From: Roridomyces roridus
Lineage: Eukaryota; Basidiomycota; Agaricomycetes; Agaricales; Mycenaceae
Length of the DNA stretch: 64,000 bases
NCBI GenBank assembly: GCA_029378245.1
Contig: JARKIF010000071.1
Span: 106,586 to 170,585, forward strand
Direction of reading: 5' to 3'
Shown here: positions 33,301 through 44,975 of the stretch, piece by piece
Layout of the letters: every line of letters begins with the position of its first letter
How positions within the stretch are numbered: the first letter of the stretch is position 1
Translations under genes and position numbers: made by a program
The notes under the pieces: model-generated
The model's input: only the letters and a program-made list of their open reading frames with translations
Told to the model about the DNA's origin: nothing
The model's database searches: none

Positions 33301-33645
33301 ACAGCTTCTGTGTTTTTGATGTCATCAATCATTTTGATGAGATCTGATCAGTGGCTGAAGCCCAATCATGATTTCCGCCATTATTGTGCTTCAAATTTGG
33401 CAGAGATATCACTAATTTACCTCTCCATAAAAAATTGATGATACCCAGCTAGATGCCGAGTTTGCCGACAGGGACTTGTCTCATTTTCTCCAAGGCAGTA
33501 GGAGCATAAGACTTGCAGGCATTTCTAGAGTTGTAGAAGCATGTGTAGAAGCCTGGTGTAGAAGCACGAGCCAGGGCTAATTAGCCCTGTACTACCCCCC
33601 CTAGGTACAGGGCTAACTAGCCTACTTATGCGGTCTTTACAGGTG
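30396..33645. mobile_element. 3.25 kb foldback element with about 530 bp TIRs, almost free of CpG
   Basis: Left and right ends mirror each other from CACCTGTAAAGACC through TAGGCTAGTTAGCCCTG, CTTCTACACATGCTTCTACA, and on to GTACCTAGAAGTG and CCCATCACCCA. This covers about 530 bp on each side (30396 to about 30925, about 33118-33645). The interior is AT-rich with only short, uninformative open frames and no recognisable transposase. Between 30601 and 33240 I count only about ten CG dinucleotides, where base composition would predict well over a hundred. Neighbouring genes are CpG-rich. I could not identify a target duplication. The element lies just upstream of the dead KDZ gene. Confidence 0.8.
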
Positions 33646-35190
33646 GAGGAGTGTCCCTGCAGAATTTCAGGTTGATTGGTGAAAAACAGGATGCTCCAGA
33701 GGGAAAAGAAAAATAAGCTGATGGGAGCTGTCAAAATCAGTGATTGTGGAAGCAAAAAGGAAGTGCACAGCCACCATAATCAAAAGTCTGAATTTTAGTG
33801 AAAACCTCACCCAGATTTTGGCCCACTGAAATTCTAAAAGAACGAGAACTTAACAAGTGAAGTTCTCGTAACTTTCAAGTCGGCGAACTGCAAAGTCAAA
33901 TTGGAAACTGATCCGATGATGAGCATGGAATTTGACTGCCCTTGAAAACGCGTATTTTGCACGATTTCAGATGTGGTTTCCATACTATATGATCTCAATA
34001 CGAGAGCTGATGCCGAGCCCAGAGACAGTCAGTACGGTGGATACTTTAGAGTACTATACAGGTTGAAGGGTATTTACCTGGATACGACTGATGGACTCAC
34101 TCCGAAACATGTAGGAGGTGTGGATACCTGCCTTACCAAGGGGATACTTCCCCCACTAGCAAGCTACCAGCTGCAACTACGGGATTTGTCCGAGGCTTTC
34201 GAAGGTGGATTGCGTAGCTTTAGCAATCGCCCTTGAAATTCTAAATTGTTGTTTTGTTGGCTCCCGTTGTGTGAATTGAGTTTGAAGCATAGTTTGGTTC
34301 GAGTGCAAGTTGGATTGTGATTAGGGTTTCAGCTCAGTGGCAGCTTTGGAAGGCTTGCTACGGCTTGGTACGGTTTGTGTGTCAGTTAGGGTCTGGTTGT
34401 GTGTTCAGTGTCAGGAATTGGTTCAGGAATTGTTGGAGACTACGAAATCCGTGTAGTATCGGTCGCTGCGTTCTTTGGATACCAGTGTAAAAGGGATCGA
34501 GAGACCCAAATACCTTGCTTTGTGCAACCCGGCTTTTAGCCAAACCTTTATACATCTTTTGTGTTCAGCTGAGAAGCTTAAAATCTACAAAAACGCTTTA
34601 GAATCGTCATTCTTGGTTCATATCAAGGATCTTGATTCGCAATACAAAACTCAACCACTCATATCGAGACAATATCACAGTATTCCCTACAACCTTTCAT
34701 AAGGCCCTGTACTAGGGACTTGATACTCGCCTTCGCCTGCTGTCAATATAGTTGTCACTCGCCCCGGAGCTTCGTGATTGGGTTGTTTAGATATAGATTC
34801 GTCTGTATCGAGACTCATCTAGTCTTGTTGTTTCGAGTTGGTTGATTTCTATAGTAGGTTTAGAGCACATACATCACCGAATCATCAGATGCATCAGACT
34901 CAGAGTAGGGGAACGGTGCTTGCGCCGCTATGGATCAATTTACTATTTGGGTGCCTGCGGCGGAATCGTTTCTGCCATGCGGGAGCAATGGCCTCAAAGC
35001 CAGGTGAGGCGTACAAATTTCCCCATATTCTCGATATTGTCCTTTTTGTGTCAACGTTCGGAATCATCTAGGCAGAGGCAGCGGCTTTGGCAACGGCAGC
35101 GGGATGAAGGACTCGGATTCTTTGAGCAGCGAAGTACATGTCCTCAAGATGATTACTCCGTGAAATGTTCCACCCTCGCAGTGTTTCTTC
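33646..35190. other. unassigned, possibly old LTR-type repeat
   Basis: There is no coding evidence. The stretch from about 34240 to 34850 has the look of a solo LTR or its remains (G/T-rich tracts, TTGTGTGAATTGAG, then GGCCCTGTACTAGGGACTTG), but I found no matching second copy or target duplication in the window. Confidence 0.3.
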
Positions 35191-35276
35191 TTAAGCCCTT
35201 ATTAAGGGTAATTTTTGTAGCTAAGGGTTAATTAAGGCTTAAGCCCTTAATTAAGGCCTCCATTTTAAGGGCTTAA
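35191..35276. mobile_element. 86 bp palindromic mini-element
   Basis: TTAAGCCCTTA at the left end is matched by TTTTAAGGGCTTAA at the right, and the interior repeats the same words (TTAAGGG, GGCTTAAGCCCTTAATTAA). The whole unit can fold on itself. It resembles a very short MITE. Confidence 0.55.
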
Positions 35277-35334
35277 CTTCGATCCGAATGTAGATTTTTT
35301 TGCCCCCAAGGGTGACCCCACGGCCACCAATGCG

Positions 35335-37556
35335 TCAAATATGATGAACCCCAGGTGTGAGCAACTCTTCAGGATGGTCTGGCAGTGGTCTGGCTCTGCC
35401 AATGACACGGGCCGAGGGTGACCCTCGGCCCAGCCAATCGTGTTCGGACCATTCCAGCTTTGCGTAGATTGGATGCGGTCGGATCCACGACTTGCTCCAA
35501 TTCCGCCTCAAGCTCCGGGTGGTTGCGATAGAGCCAGATGATGTGGAGCGGGTCCATTCCACTGATTATTTCCTCGTCCCCCGCCGTCGTTCTTCGGAAC
35601 ATTGAGCACTGGAGAGAGAGGAGAAATAGTGCGCCAGATACCACTGCGCCGGCGATGATCTGGCCAATGTGAGTCGGTTTGTATATCTATGTTCAATATT
35701 ACTCACAAAACTCATATTGGCCTGCAATGCTGTTCAATTTCTGTATCAAGATCGGAGGAAGAAAATCACCTACATCGAGCCTTGCGTCAATGTTATCCGC
35801 GAAGAGCACGGTGTTTCCTTGCAGCAGCGAGATGTCGACCGGTGGAGGGCCATTGGGCTCCAAACTTGTAGGAACATACCCCGGAGGCGGGGGTATGTGG
35901 CCCACTGGGCATGAGCAGTTATCGATTCAGTACGTTGCGCGCGTTACTCACGAGTTCAATACATCGAAGCTACAAGCTCGGCTAGCGCATCTTTGAATTG
36001 ATGCAGGGTGATGCATATGGGTGACCCTGGCGCAGTGAGGTTGAGGTTGAAATGTTCTATGAAGAACCTGGAAACGGATAAGTAGAAGGAAAGCGAAGCG
36101 GGAGTGAACAACAACATATCGGATACACTGATGCCGTGTGAGCCCGACGCAACCGGCATAACGCCAAACCAGGATTCCCACTGAAAACGATGAGCTTAGA
36201 CGGCGACGGAAGATGCTCGACGCACATCGTTCGCAAAAGTATCGTAAGGGCCTGCCGATGCGGTCTTGTTGCCTGTGTCTTGAAACGGGGACCACAGGGA
36301 AGAAACTTTCTGGGCAGCCGCTGGGCTCGAAAGCACTCGAGATTGCGAGTCGACGGTGATACTCTGGTTGACCAGCCCTATAGAACATCTGAAACTCTGG
36401 ACCTTGGCGCCTGCCATCCAAGGAATATCCATTAACGGGCCGGTATTGCCAGCTGAATCAACAATGGGAACCGTGCTGTAGAATAGTGCGCTCCCCATGA
36501 ACACTGAGAAAGAGCCACCAGGGAACACCTGCTCCGGCGTAGAAAGCGTAGAAATGATCCCAATCTCTGCATATAAATAAGTACGTGAGGGTGAAGCTGT
36601 CCAAAATCAAGTAGGACTCACCCGGTGAGGATAGCCCATAATCCGACCCGAGGATAGTGATGGTATACGCCGTTGTATTAACCACCGGATCCGCATAGTA
36701 CCCGCAAGTCATGTTGAATTGGACGGCATCGACGGTAGCGGACCCTGTTGCAGAATCTGAGTAGTCCAAGACATCGTATAGCATCCCTCGCTCAAGCCCT
36801 AATGTTGGAGAACTGGAGTTGACAAACGGAAGATAATACAGTGCTCCTTCTGCGTAGAGCAGTGGGCTGTGCCTGGTAAATGATGAGATCGGCCAAGTTC
36901 TGCTTCCGTCTGGAGACAAACACACCATGAATCTATCCGAGCTTCAGGACTGGAAGGCTGGTACCCAGAGAATCCAAATGTAGGAATCCCGTGAGTCTGG
37001 ACCGTAACTGGGACTGTGGAATTGAATACCTGCACCACGAACAGAGCCGGGGACGTGATATGGAGGGCTAAGATGCCCGCGAGGTATGCGAAGACAGGGA
37101 GAACCGCGGAGATTGACGGAGTTGAATGGAACACAGAGGCGAGTGCAGACCCAATTCCCCACCAGGCGGCCACTGTGTGGTGGGTGACGGTGAGCATCTG
37201 CGCCTTGCCGAGGCTACGTCTGATGGAGAGAGTCTGGGTAAGAAATACGAGGCCGGATGTGTATATCTGCGACAAATGAAGAAAGGGAGGAGTGGGACAA
37301 TAGAACAGCGTACGGTTATGACGACTGTAGCAACAGTGCTGATCAGCCAAGCCACCAAAGATTGTCGCTCCAGGGGGAAGGTGAGTTTGTGCTCCAGTTT
37401 CATGCCGCAGAGCATGGCAAGAAACAGATGAATGACCACCAGTCCGGAGTGTAGAACGGTGGACGCCAGGCTCAAAACGAAATTGGAGGTCCACGTTGAC
37501 CGTGGTCGGCCGGCCTTGTCGGACTCCCCCCACCAGTGGTTGCTCCCATATTGCAA
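35335..37556 (-). CDS. mushroom-specific multi-span membrane protein (paralogue 1)
   Basis: Exons on the minus strand read: two N-terminal membrane segments (SLASTVLHSGLVVIHLFLAM, SLVAWLISTVATVVIT); VFLTQTLSIRRSLGKAQMLT; another helix (VLPVFAYLAGILALHITSPA); and a large, Asn-X-Ser/Thr-rich non-cytosolic region (VDAVQFNMTCGYYADP, GLVNQSITVDSQSRVL). A last membrane helix (GALFLLSLQ) follows, with a cytosolic tail HIIWLYRNHPELEAELEQV and NLRKAGMV. The same tail occurs in the gene at 40.98-44.01 kb, so the two are paralogues. The 5' exon is not identified. A small MITE begins 20 bp upstream of the last recognisable coding sequence, so the start may be displaced or lost. Function unknown. Confidence 0.65.
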
Positions 37557-37576
37557 TACGGTTGACCATTACTGCA

Positions 37577-37642
37577 TCCCACATTGCAGTAAAGGCATAC
37601 CTTGGCCGCACGGCCAAGATAGGCCTTTATTGCATTATGGGA
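37577..37642. mobile_element. 66 bp MITE, copy 1
   Basis: TCCCACATTGCAGTAAAGG faces its inverted partner CCTTTATTGCATTATGGGA. A second copy lies at 40875-40939. The core here is GCCGCACGGCC, itself a near-palindrome. Confidence 0.65.
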
Positions 37643-38709
37643 ATGTGATGCATTATGTACCACCAGAAGCGAGACAGCTAGCGACATATCAGCGGCCATC
37701 AGGGCCGCCGATGCCGCCTGGGCACCCGTTCTGGGTTTTTTAGATCATTTTGTGTTTATTCCGGCAGTTATGCCATCATATGTTGAATTCGGGTAGAACC
37801 GCCTGCGCATTCGGAGCAGTCCGGTATTCAGCAGTAGGCTTGGGGGATCCCACTCGGATTTAGATCAACTCTCCCTCCAGTTCCACCTGCTGTTCATCTG
37901 CATCGAGCCCACTCCCAGCTCGCTCTCAGTCAGAAACAAGGGCATCGGTATCACGTCCGGTTGTGCCTGGGAGGCCTTCCTGGGAGGAAATCCTCGTCGA
38001 TGTTGTGTGAGTATCGCATGGCACGTAGGCGGGTTTCGGTCACGTCGGCGACACACCTAGGATGGAATTCTGCGGTATCTGTCGGATCCGGCGGTAGTAT
38101 ACCCGGATGCAAGTGTGCGGCACAATTCCTTCGACTCAACCCACATGCGCATGTGAGAGCCACGCTGCCATCGCCTCTAGAGGCAGCAATGGCAGCTGTC
38201 AATGCTAATTACCGTGAGTAAATCATTATACCCGACAAACTGGGAGCGGCTGGGAGCATGACACTGGGCATGAGACTCGGAGCTGCAGTCATAACTTTAT
38301 AACTTGAGGCGGGGTTGCAGCCTGTTGCAGCCCAAGGCCGTTTCGGCAGCCAGCTGGTTCCGTCATTCAATGTCAATCAGAGTTGTGTTACGAGCCGTTT
38401 GACAGCGCTTGGGTTGATCTTGCCGAATCATGCACCGATCTCTGAAAAATTGTAGGATCGCAGAAGCCAAGGAGCAGTTTGAACGGGCGGAATGTGTGCG
38501 ATCAGCACTCTCTGGTATCTATAGACCCGATCCTGAATTAAATTTATGAGGGGCCAAGGCAATGCATCTTTGCTCAATTGCAACGAAGAGTTGGTGCTCT
38601 TCTCCCCGTTATTTCATGTCTGTGGCTCATGTTGTAGCGGTCAGTGGATGAGATTTCACTCCTTTATGATCATACGATGGAATAAAACACTCCTGCTGAG
38701 TTGATGGTG
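37643..38709. other. intergenic, no gene recognised
   Basis: Only short open frames are present, such as one ending GKSSSMLCEYRMARRR-like at about 37961-38221 on the plus strand, with no family resemblance. A few CAGCTGG-like words occur near 38350. Confidence 0.35.
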
Positions 38710-40010
38710 TTGTAGGACACTTCTTTCGTGTACAAAAGTAACATATTTTACCAAAACAGTAGCCGAGGAGTGCGCCACTCTTAAGTAAAACATAGTCTCT
38801 CGTAGACAGACTACGATACAGCTGACGATACTAGTATGTAGCTGTATGTAGTCTGTTTGCAATCGCGCCCCTTTGGCAGGTGCCACCGAATCGACGTCAT
38901 CGCCCAAAAGGGATGACCACGTGCGCTGCCAGCGCGACACCTCTCCTCCTCCTCCCTCGCTCGTCTCGCCCTCCGACGCGTCGCAGCCGCCCCCAACACC
39001 CCGAATACCAGCTCAGGAGTCGACTTGAGCATCCACCCCTCTCATGGCGTCGCCTCAACCCGCAAATCCTGCTGGATTACTCGCCAGACTCGTCACTTTG
39101 TCGCCACCCTCTTTCCTCGCATTTCTGCAAACCTGAGTCTCCACGCCTCTATCACTGCGTTCGGGGGCGTTCTGCAGTCCCTCTGACACCCGCACGTACA
39201 TCTTTCGCGATCTTTTCTGTGGCTCCGACCTTCGACCTACCATGGCATGAGGGATAGGATAGGACTCGGGTGCGTCGATTGCATCACTCGTTACCGGCAC
39301 ATCCACTCATATTTGAAGCATCCGTACAGTGCGGTACAAGGATGAGGGCTCCCGCACTCCAGACAGTGCGGCAGGTGATCATGAAACACCGCTGCCTCAC
39401 GGCCTTTCCACCTTCTGCCCTGCGCAGCCGTCGACCCGCAGCCTCCTCTTTGCACCTCCCCACACGACCTTCTGCGACTCACTCTTTGTCGCTGCCTGAT
39501 CCCGGCCTTCGCGCGCAGATACGTCAGATCGTGATGGCCGACGGACGCGTGGTGAATGGGATGGCCAGCGAGGCAAACGAAAAGGAGCTGAGATGAAGGT
39601 GGAGTCCATTTGTAGGCAGGGCCGTGGCCCATTGCGCTTGACTCGGGGACTGCTGTCGAGTCCGCCGTTCATGGCTCGTTAAAACCCATTCCCATCATCT
39701 GTCCTTTTGTTTCTCTTGTCTGATAACAATATTTATGCTCGATTATCACTTATCTTTCATTCTGCACCAATCCCGACGGAGCCTGAGTGTATTCGAATCT
39801 AGGAAAAATAGTCGAGGAGCAGCGGGCTCGAACCGACGCGAGCGAAAAGGACCACGTGACGCATCCCTTTTGGGCGATGACGTCGATTGGGTGGCCCCTG
39901 CCAGACGGGCGTGTTTGACAGCAGACTAAGTAAAACAGTTGCTGTAGTTGCTGTGCTTATGCTACTGCGCCAGAATTTTTACCACAGTGAACTGCGGGCC
40001 CTAGGACACT
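38710..40010. mobile_element. 1.3 kb element with inverted ends, non-autonomous
   Basis: The block GCCACCGAATCGACGTCATC-GCCCAAAAGGGATG (about 38882-38915) is mirrored by CATCCCTTTTGGGC-GATGACGTCGATTGGGTGGC (about 39859-39895). Outside these, looser matches continue (AAGTAAAACA..AGTCTG against CAGACTAAGTAAAACAG, and GTAGGACAC against GTCCTAGGGC), so the TIRs may run 150 bp or more. The interior has Pro/Arg/Ser-rich open frames but no recognisable protein. The outer ends are approximate. Confidence 0.55.
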
Positions 40011-40211
40011 GTCAATACCCCCCTGAGGTTCTCTGAGTTCCACCAGCCCTGTGGGATGCCCGGAACTGATTTTTGATTGCAAGGTGAATTTGAATGGATG
40101 TATGATTACTGGAGCTATTCAAGTCGGTCAGAGGAGTTTAAGGGCTCCATAGGAGGTACCATCACCTCATTCAATGGCTCCCATTTGATTATTGGCCCGT
40201 GATGTCCAATA

Positions 40212-40453
40212 CTGTAGTATTTCATTCAATTCGTATGGTCACGGGTCACACCGACTTTTTTATACGGAAAATTTCGCATGTCACAGGGTCACAGACCAAT
40301 TTTTTCGCCTGCCGAACAATGCCGAGCTTAGCCGAGATCAGATCATGATCAAATTTCCTTTTTGGGCGATGCCGGCCGTCGCATACGAAAGGTTCCATTC
40401 GTATTTGAAAGTCACACGTCGAACTGCCATTCGAATTGAACGAAATACTACAG
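40212..40453. mobile_element. 242 bp mariner-type MITE
   Basis: CTGTAGTATTTCATTCAATT at the left is matched by AATTGAACGAAATACTACAG at the right. TA flanks both sides (40210-40211 and 40454-40455), the target duplication of the Tc1/mariner group. The interior is non-coding. Confidence 0.8.
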
Positions 40454-40874
40454 TACAGCGCAAGTAAGTACATCAAGCACATATGGATCTACTCGAGTAG
40501 ACAGACATGCATGATACCTGGTTACACACATCAAACAAGCTTGAAAGGACCGCCCTGGGATGGTATGCATTCCCGATGCTCATGCACTCACCCGGAGGGG
40601 TACCATGAAGGAATAGGGCGGCATCATTGAACCTTGATGGAAAACATGAAACAGGCCACGGAACGGCGCTGAGAGTCCCAATCTCACAGGGGGTCAAGGA
40701 TATACAAGTACCAGTTGTTTGAGTAACAACTATCTGTAGGTGAGGACAGCAGGAGGCGGAGAATCATTTGGACTGATTTGATACCAAATCAATCAACAAC
40801 CCAACCCGAGCCGCGAGACGGCGGTCAAGCTGCCATCGGCGATTCGCCTATTCTCGCCACCCGAGGAGGCTGTG
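40454..40874. other. intergenic, nothing recognised
   Basis: This is a short AT/GC-mixed stretch between two MITEs, downstream of the second membrane-protein paralogue. No coding exon is seen. Confidence 0.35.
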
Positions 40875-40939
40875 TCCCATAATGCATTAAAGTCAATCCC
40901 AGCCGCCCACTGAGGGTATGCCTTTAATGCAATGTGGGA
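40875..40939. mobile_element. 65 bp MITE, copy 2
   Basis: TCCCATAATGCATTAAAG faces CTTTAATGCAATGTGGGA. It is the same family as 37577-37642, in opposite orientation judged from the core, and lies 38 bp downstream of the stop codon side of the second membrane-protein gene. Confidence 0.65.
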
Positions 40940-40976
40940 TGCAATACTGGTTGCCCACATTGCATTAATGCTACAG

Positions 40977-43900
40977 CTACACCTCCTCCCCCAGAGGTTT
41001 TTCGAGACGATGTGTCAGCTCCGAGAGTTTGTCTTTATCCATCGATATCTCTCCCAATTCCTCCGTCAGCTCCGTCATGCACACATCCATATCTATCAAT
41101 TGAACCTGCACCATTCCTGCCCGCCGCAGATTCACATCCGTCGGTACTTGCACTTGCTCCAGACTAGCAGCAACTCCCGGATTGTCTCGGAATAGCCATA
41201 TAGTCTGAAGCATATCTAGCCCGTCGAGTTTTGTCGCGTGAGGTTCTCTTCGTCCCAAGCGGGAAAATCGAAACGAGAGACCCAGAAGTACGAGTGACGC
41301 GACTAGGCATTCTACAATCTGAGTAGTTGATATCAGCAAAAAAAACATAGCCATCATGGTATTCCACGGACAGAGATGACGTTCAGCTGTCGTGGCCGTC
41401 AGTCTTTCGCCACCGGATTCAGAATGGCGTTTGAGGGGACTCACATCCAGACGATCTTGAATAACGAGTCGTGTGACTATTGCTTGGCCAGCGAGGAGAG
41501 AAACATTGAAGCTTTCTGCCGAGGACGTGTCCGTGTACGCTGAAACGGGGGCCCTGTGGCCGACTACGCAGAGGCCAATGACTTTGAGCCAAATCTCCAT
41601 TGGAGTCGGACCAAGCAAACTTACGCATCCAGAACATCGAGGCCACGATCTTGGCCAGCTGGTTCTCGACATCATGGAGATAGACGGCTTTTCGGAGAGT
41701 GTGATTGAACGGGTACAATTCTAATTGATGAAGTAAAGCCCTATATGTGATTCAAAGTTGTCAGTCAAGCACTGCTAGCCGTCCAACAGCAAGGAATGTA
41801 CATATCCGCCGCTGTCAAGAGGACCTTCTGCATCTCAAATTGAAGGGAACTGGCGGCTTGAGCTTCCGGCATCGCCGTGTACCACGCTTCCCACTCACTG
41901 CATTCCGCCGGGGTGTAGGCACAGGGTTTGCCTATGGGGATAGGCACAGGTAGGCAAACTTACCTGTTTTTCACGGTAATCTGTCCTCTGAGGGACTTCA
42001 AGAGCTTGTGAACTTGTTCTGGAGGTCCGCCAACCACTCGAATGCATCCAGGGTTCGGTTGGATTCAGTTTACAGCAACTAATCTCACGGCTGTCAATTT
42101 CGGCGCTGCCAGCGGATCCAAGGCTCACCGGCATCATCGGCGCGATTTACGCGATTTATTTTGGACTCTCGGCTATGGGTGATCATGGCAACCAACATGC
42201 GACACAGTTTTCCGCCCCAGAGCTTGTGAGTAGGTCGTAGCGAGCACGAGAAAGGTGGTGAGACCCAGAAAGGGGGGTCATGTAGGCACAGCGTAGGCAG
42301 AAGGTAGGCACAGCTAGGCAGAGTTTCGACGTACTCACCTAGGCACAGCCTAAATTGATGTGCCTAGCGGGGTAGGCACATGTCAGCACAGCTAGAAACA
42401 GGTCTGCCTACACGGTCGCGGAATGCGGTGACTGGATTGAAGAAAATAAGCCTGCTTGCATCTACCTCCAGGTGAAAATTACACACCATATCTAGGAGCC
42501 CTCGAGCGCCATCTGTGAAGGACGCACTCGACACGTTGGCCGGTTGGCCAGAAAATGGGACCCATGTTGACGTCTGGGGCATCTCGGAAGCAAATGATGT
42601 CAGGTTGTGTGATTGAGAATCCACGAGCACCGTCTGCTCGATTAGCCTGAGGGAGCACCGGGAGACCTGAACCGCCTTAGCTGCAGCGTTCGAGTCGACG
42701 TCAGAGAGTTTGATCCAAGGAGCGGTGTTGTTGTTTGAATCCAAGACTGGGATGCTGGTGTAGAATACGGCGGGGTGTGGGAAGCCGAGGTAGTAGAAGT
42801 TGTCGCTTAAATCTGGATACAATGGTTGGTTCAGAGAGTTTCGAGAGACAAGGCTTGAAGGTAACAGACTGGAATTTCTTGCCGGATCCGGAAATGGAGC
42901 CGCTGCCACCGTGGTGATGACGTCAAGATCTACCAGGAGGTTGAATGTCAGAGCGAAGCACAACACACGGCCTACCTGTGAGACCTAGCCAGGAATATGT
43001 CCCACCAGCATTTATAATCTGTGTCGTGGCGTTGAATGCCGTATCCGGTATGTATCCACAGCTGATACTGAAGCTGGTAGCGTTGACGCGTGCAGAGCCC
43101 GTTCCTGGGTTCGGTTCAAGTACATCGTACAAGGTCGCCTCGTGGAGTCCCAGGGTATTGCTCGGAGTGCTGAAGGGGAGGAAAGACAGTGATCTGGCTG
43201 CGTATTGCTCCGCAGCAAACCTGATGAGAATTCAGGAGGGAGTACCCAAGAGAAGCTGAAGGTATCGCCGTACAGGAAATCTTGGCTATTGGTCTCGTTG
43301 ACGCCAGAGAGGTTGAAGGTCGGAAGGCTTTGCGTCGAAATGGGCACGGATTGATTAATGAAGAGAGACTGCGGCGCGGCTACTCCAGGGAACGCTGTAT
43401 GGAGAGCCGAGATGCTGGCGAGATAGGTTAAGGCGGTGAGAACGCCTATGGACGACGCAGGAATGGCACGCTGGTCCCAGAGTCGTGCGACGGCTGAACC
43501 TAGACCTGACCAAGCGACGGCGTTGTCATGCGTTGCTGTGAGCAGCTGCCTCCTGTGAAGGTCTCGGCGAAGCGCGAGGGACTGCGTGATGAAGACCAGT
43601 AAAGCGGAATATAGCTAAAGACGTGATGAGCTCACTGTAGCCGCGAGAAGCACGAATCATACCGTGATAAAAGTTGTCAAGATCCCCTTGACGAGCCGAG
43701 CCACACGCAGTTCTTTATCCACACTGAAAATTATCCCGTGTTCCCACTCTTGATGCCACACTACGAGAAGAAAGACCTGGATGGCGACTAGCGCCACATG
43801 CAGGGACAATGAAAGACTGCTGCGTTGACAAGAATATCGCATCTCCGTTGGTTCTGTCTCGCGTCAGTGAACCGCAGGGAATCCCGCAGGAAAGAATCGA

Positions 43901-44008
43901 TTACGAACCCCGCGGTTTGCCAAGGAAAGTTTCGCCGGAGCCCAAGTCTTGCATGTCGATGGTGACTGAGCGGCCGTGAGTCTCGTCTAGCGCACGAGGC
44001 AAGTTCAT
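40977..44008 (-). CDS. mushroom-specific multi-span membrane protein (paralogue 2)
   Basis: The start codon (44006-44008) gives MNLPRALDETHGRSVTIDMQ. An intron then leads to SLSLSLHVALVAIQVFLLVV, the first helix, and RLVKGILTTFITV, VFITQSLALRRDLHRRQLLT, VLTALTYLASISALHTAFPG, exactly parallel to the paralogue at 35.3-37.6 kb. A long non-cytosolic region rich in Asn-X-Ser/Thr follows (VNATSFSISCGYIPDTAFN, RCSLRLIEQTVLVDSQSHNL). Then come a last helix (VECLVASLVLLGLSF) and the tail LQTIWLFRDNPGVAASLEQV, NLRRAGMVQVQLIDMDV, ending LGEEV at 40977. Between about 41914 and 42412 the coding path is hard to follow because TAGGCA-type repeats lie in it. They may occupy introns, or the gene may be damaged there. 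Confidence 0.6.
41914..42412. repeat. TAGGCAC-rich insertion patches inside the membrane-protein gene
   Basis: GTAGGCACAGGG at the left and CTGCCTAC at the right form inverted tips. The motif TAGGCA recurs about ten times, clustered at 41914-41966 and 42280-42412. The sequence between the clusters still shows gene-like words (MPVSLGSAGSAEIDSRE on the minus strand, matching MPVASGSHGISVSD of the paralogue), so this may be two separate small insertions in introns rather than one element. Confidence 0.5.
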
Positions 44009-44309
44009 GGAGAGGGAAGGGGGAGATGAGAAGACGTTGGGACCAGGCGCAGATATTATACTGCTGTGCTGCCGTGACTATCGGATCTCCAATCCACAAT
44101 CCACGGTGGGCGGGAGAAGCTGACTAGCGGAATGTCATAAGCGGCGGAAATTGCTCGGACTGGCACGGACTCGGTAGGCCGACACTACAGATGGGAGGCG
44201 CAATGGATGTCATGCTGGCAGCTGCAGAGTATGGGCTGATTTTTTCGAGATGGGAGCAGCAAGAGAAATGCAGTCTCTCTTACATAAGTACCTTCGATCC
44301 TCACGGGAT
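44009..44309. other. promoter side of the membrane-protein gene
   Basis: About 300 bp lie between the membrane-protein start codon (-) and an F-box remnant. No repeat or coding exon is seen. Confidence 0.3.
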
Positions 44310-44640
44310 CTATGGCTGATGTGAAATCGCGAGTGCCGGGGCAGAGCCAAGCTGAGTTGGCTGTTCACAAGGAAGGTTTTGGTGATCTACCAGATGAGCT
44401 ACCGTATCAGGATCCAACACAAACCATGCCTCTTGCACCTCCAGGCTCGTGCTTCGTTGGAAGAGTCTCGGGTGAAAATGCGAAATCGACGGGGAGTTTG
44501 ATGACCACGCCTCCGAGTCTGGGAGAGGAGACTCCATCTGGGTAGGTTGAATCCATCGGGAGACTAGGAGGAGTCGGATGGATGTGAGGTTTGCGTCGTC
44601 AAACAAGGCTCCAAGTGAAAGATGCCGGACAGGATGGTCG
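44310..44640 (-). pseudogene. F-box/LRR gene remnant (middle part)
   Basis: Minus-strand translation includes LTSIRLLLVSRWIQPTQMES and AWSSNSPSISHFHPRLF. These align with LTSIRLRVVSTWVLPSEPES and AWSSHSPSISHLHLDRF in the F-box gene at 47.8 kb. Only the middle of the protein is left, without the F-box. Confidence 0.6.
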
Positions 44641-44975
44641 GACGCTCTGGGACAAGATCCGACAGAGCAGAGATCAGAGAGCCTCTTGTTCCCAGAAAGA
44701 CCGTGACGCGCGTAAGAGAACAAGTGGAATCAGCTTCGAGGCGCCCATTTCTTGCAGACCAGGCTACAAGCTGTTACTTCTGCAGACGGCGGGATCTACA
44801 AGTAGGGATCGTTGAATTTCCACGAGTTCCTGAGGGCAATTGTGCATCTACGGGGAAGTGGGCGACCGACGTCGTCGACGGTCGTCGTGGTTTGTGTCAA
44901 GCTGTCTCGGTGACAAACATCTCCGATCAATTGCATCCGCAGCCACGTCTCTTCTCCTCCCCGTCCCTCGCCAGC

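Noticed and set aside
30396..33645. LTR retrotransposon
   Set aside because: The 530 bp end repeats are inverted, not direct, and there is no TG...CA tip, primer site or pol sequence.
41914..42412. CRISPR-like or regular tandem array of TAGGCAC
   Set aside because: The spacing is irregular and motifs occur on both strands; this is a eukaryotic window and the pattern fits transposon subterminal repeats.
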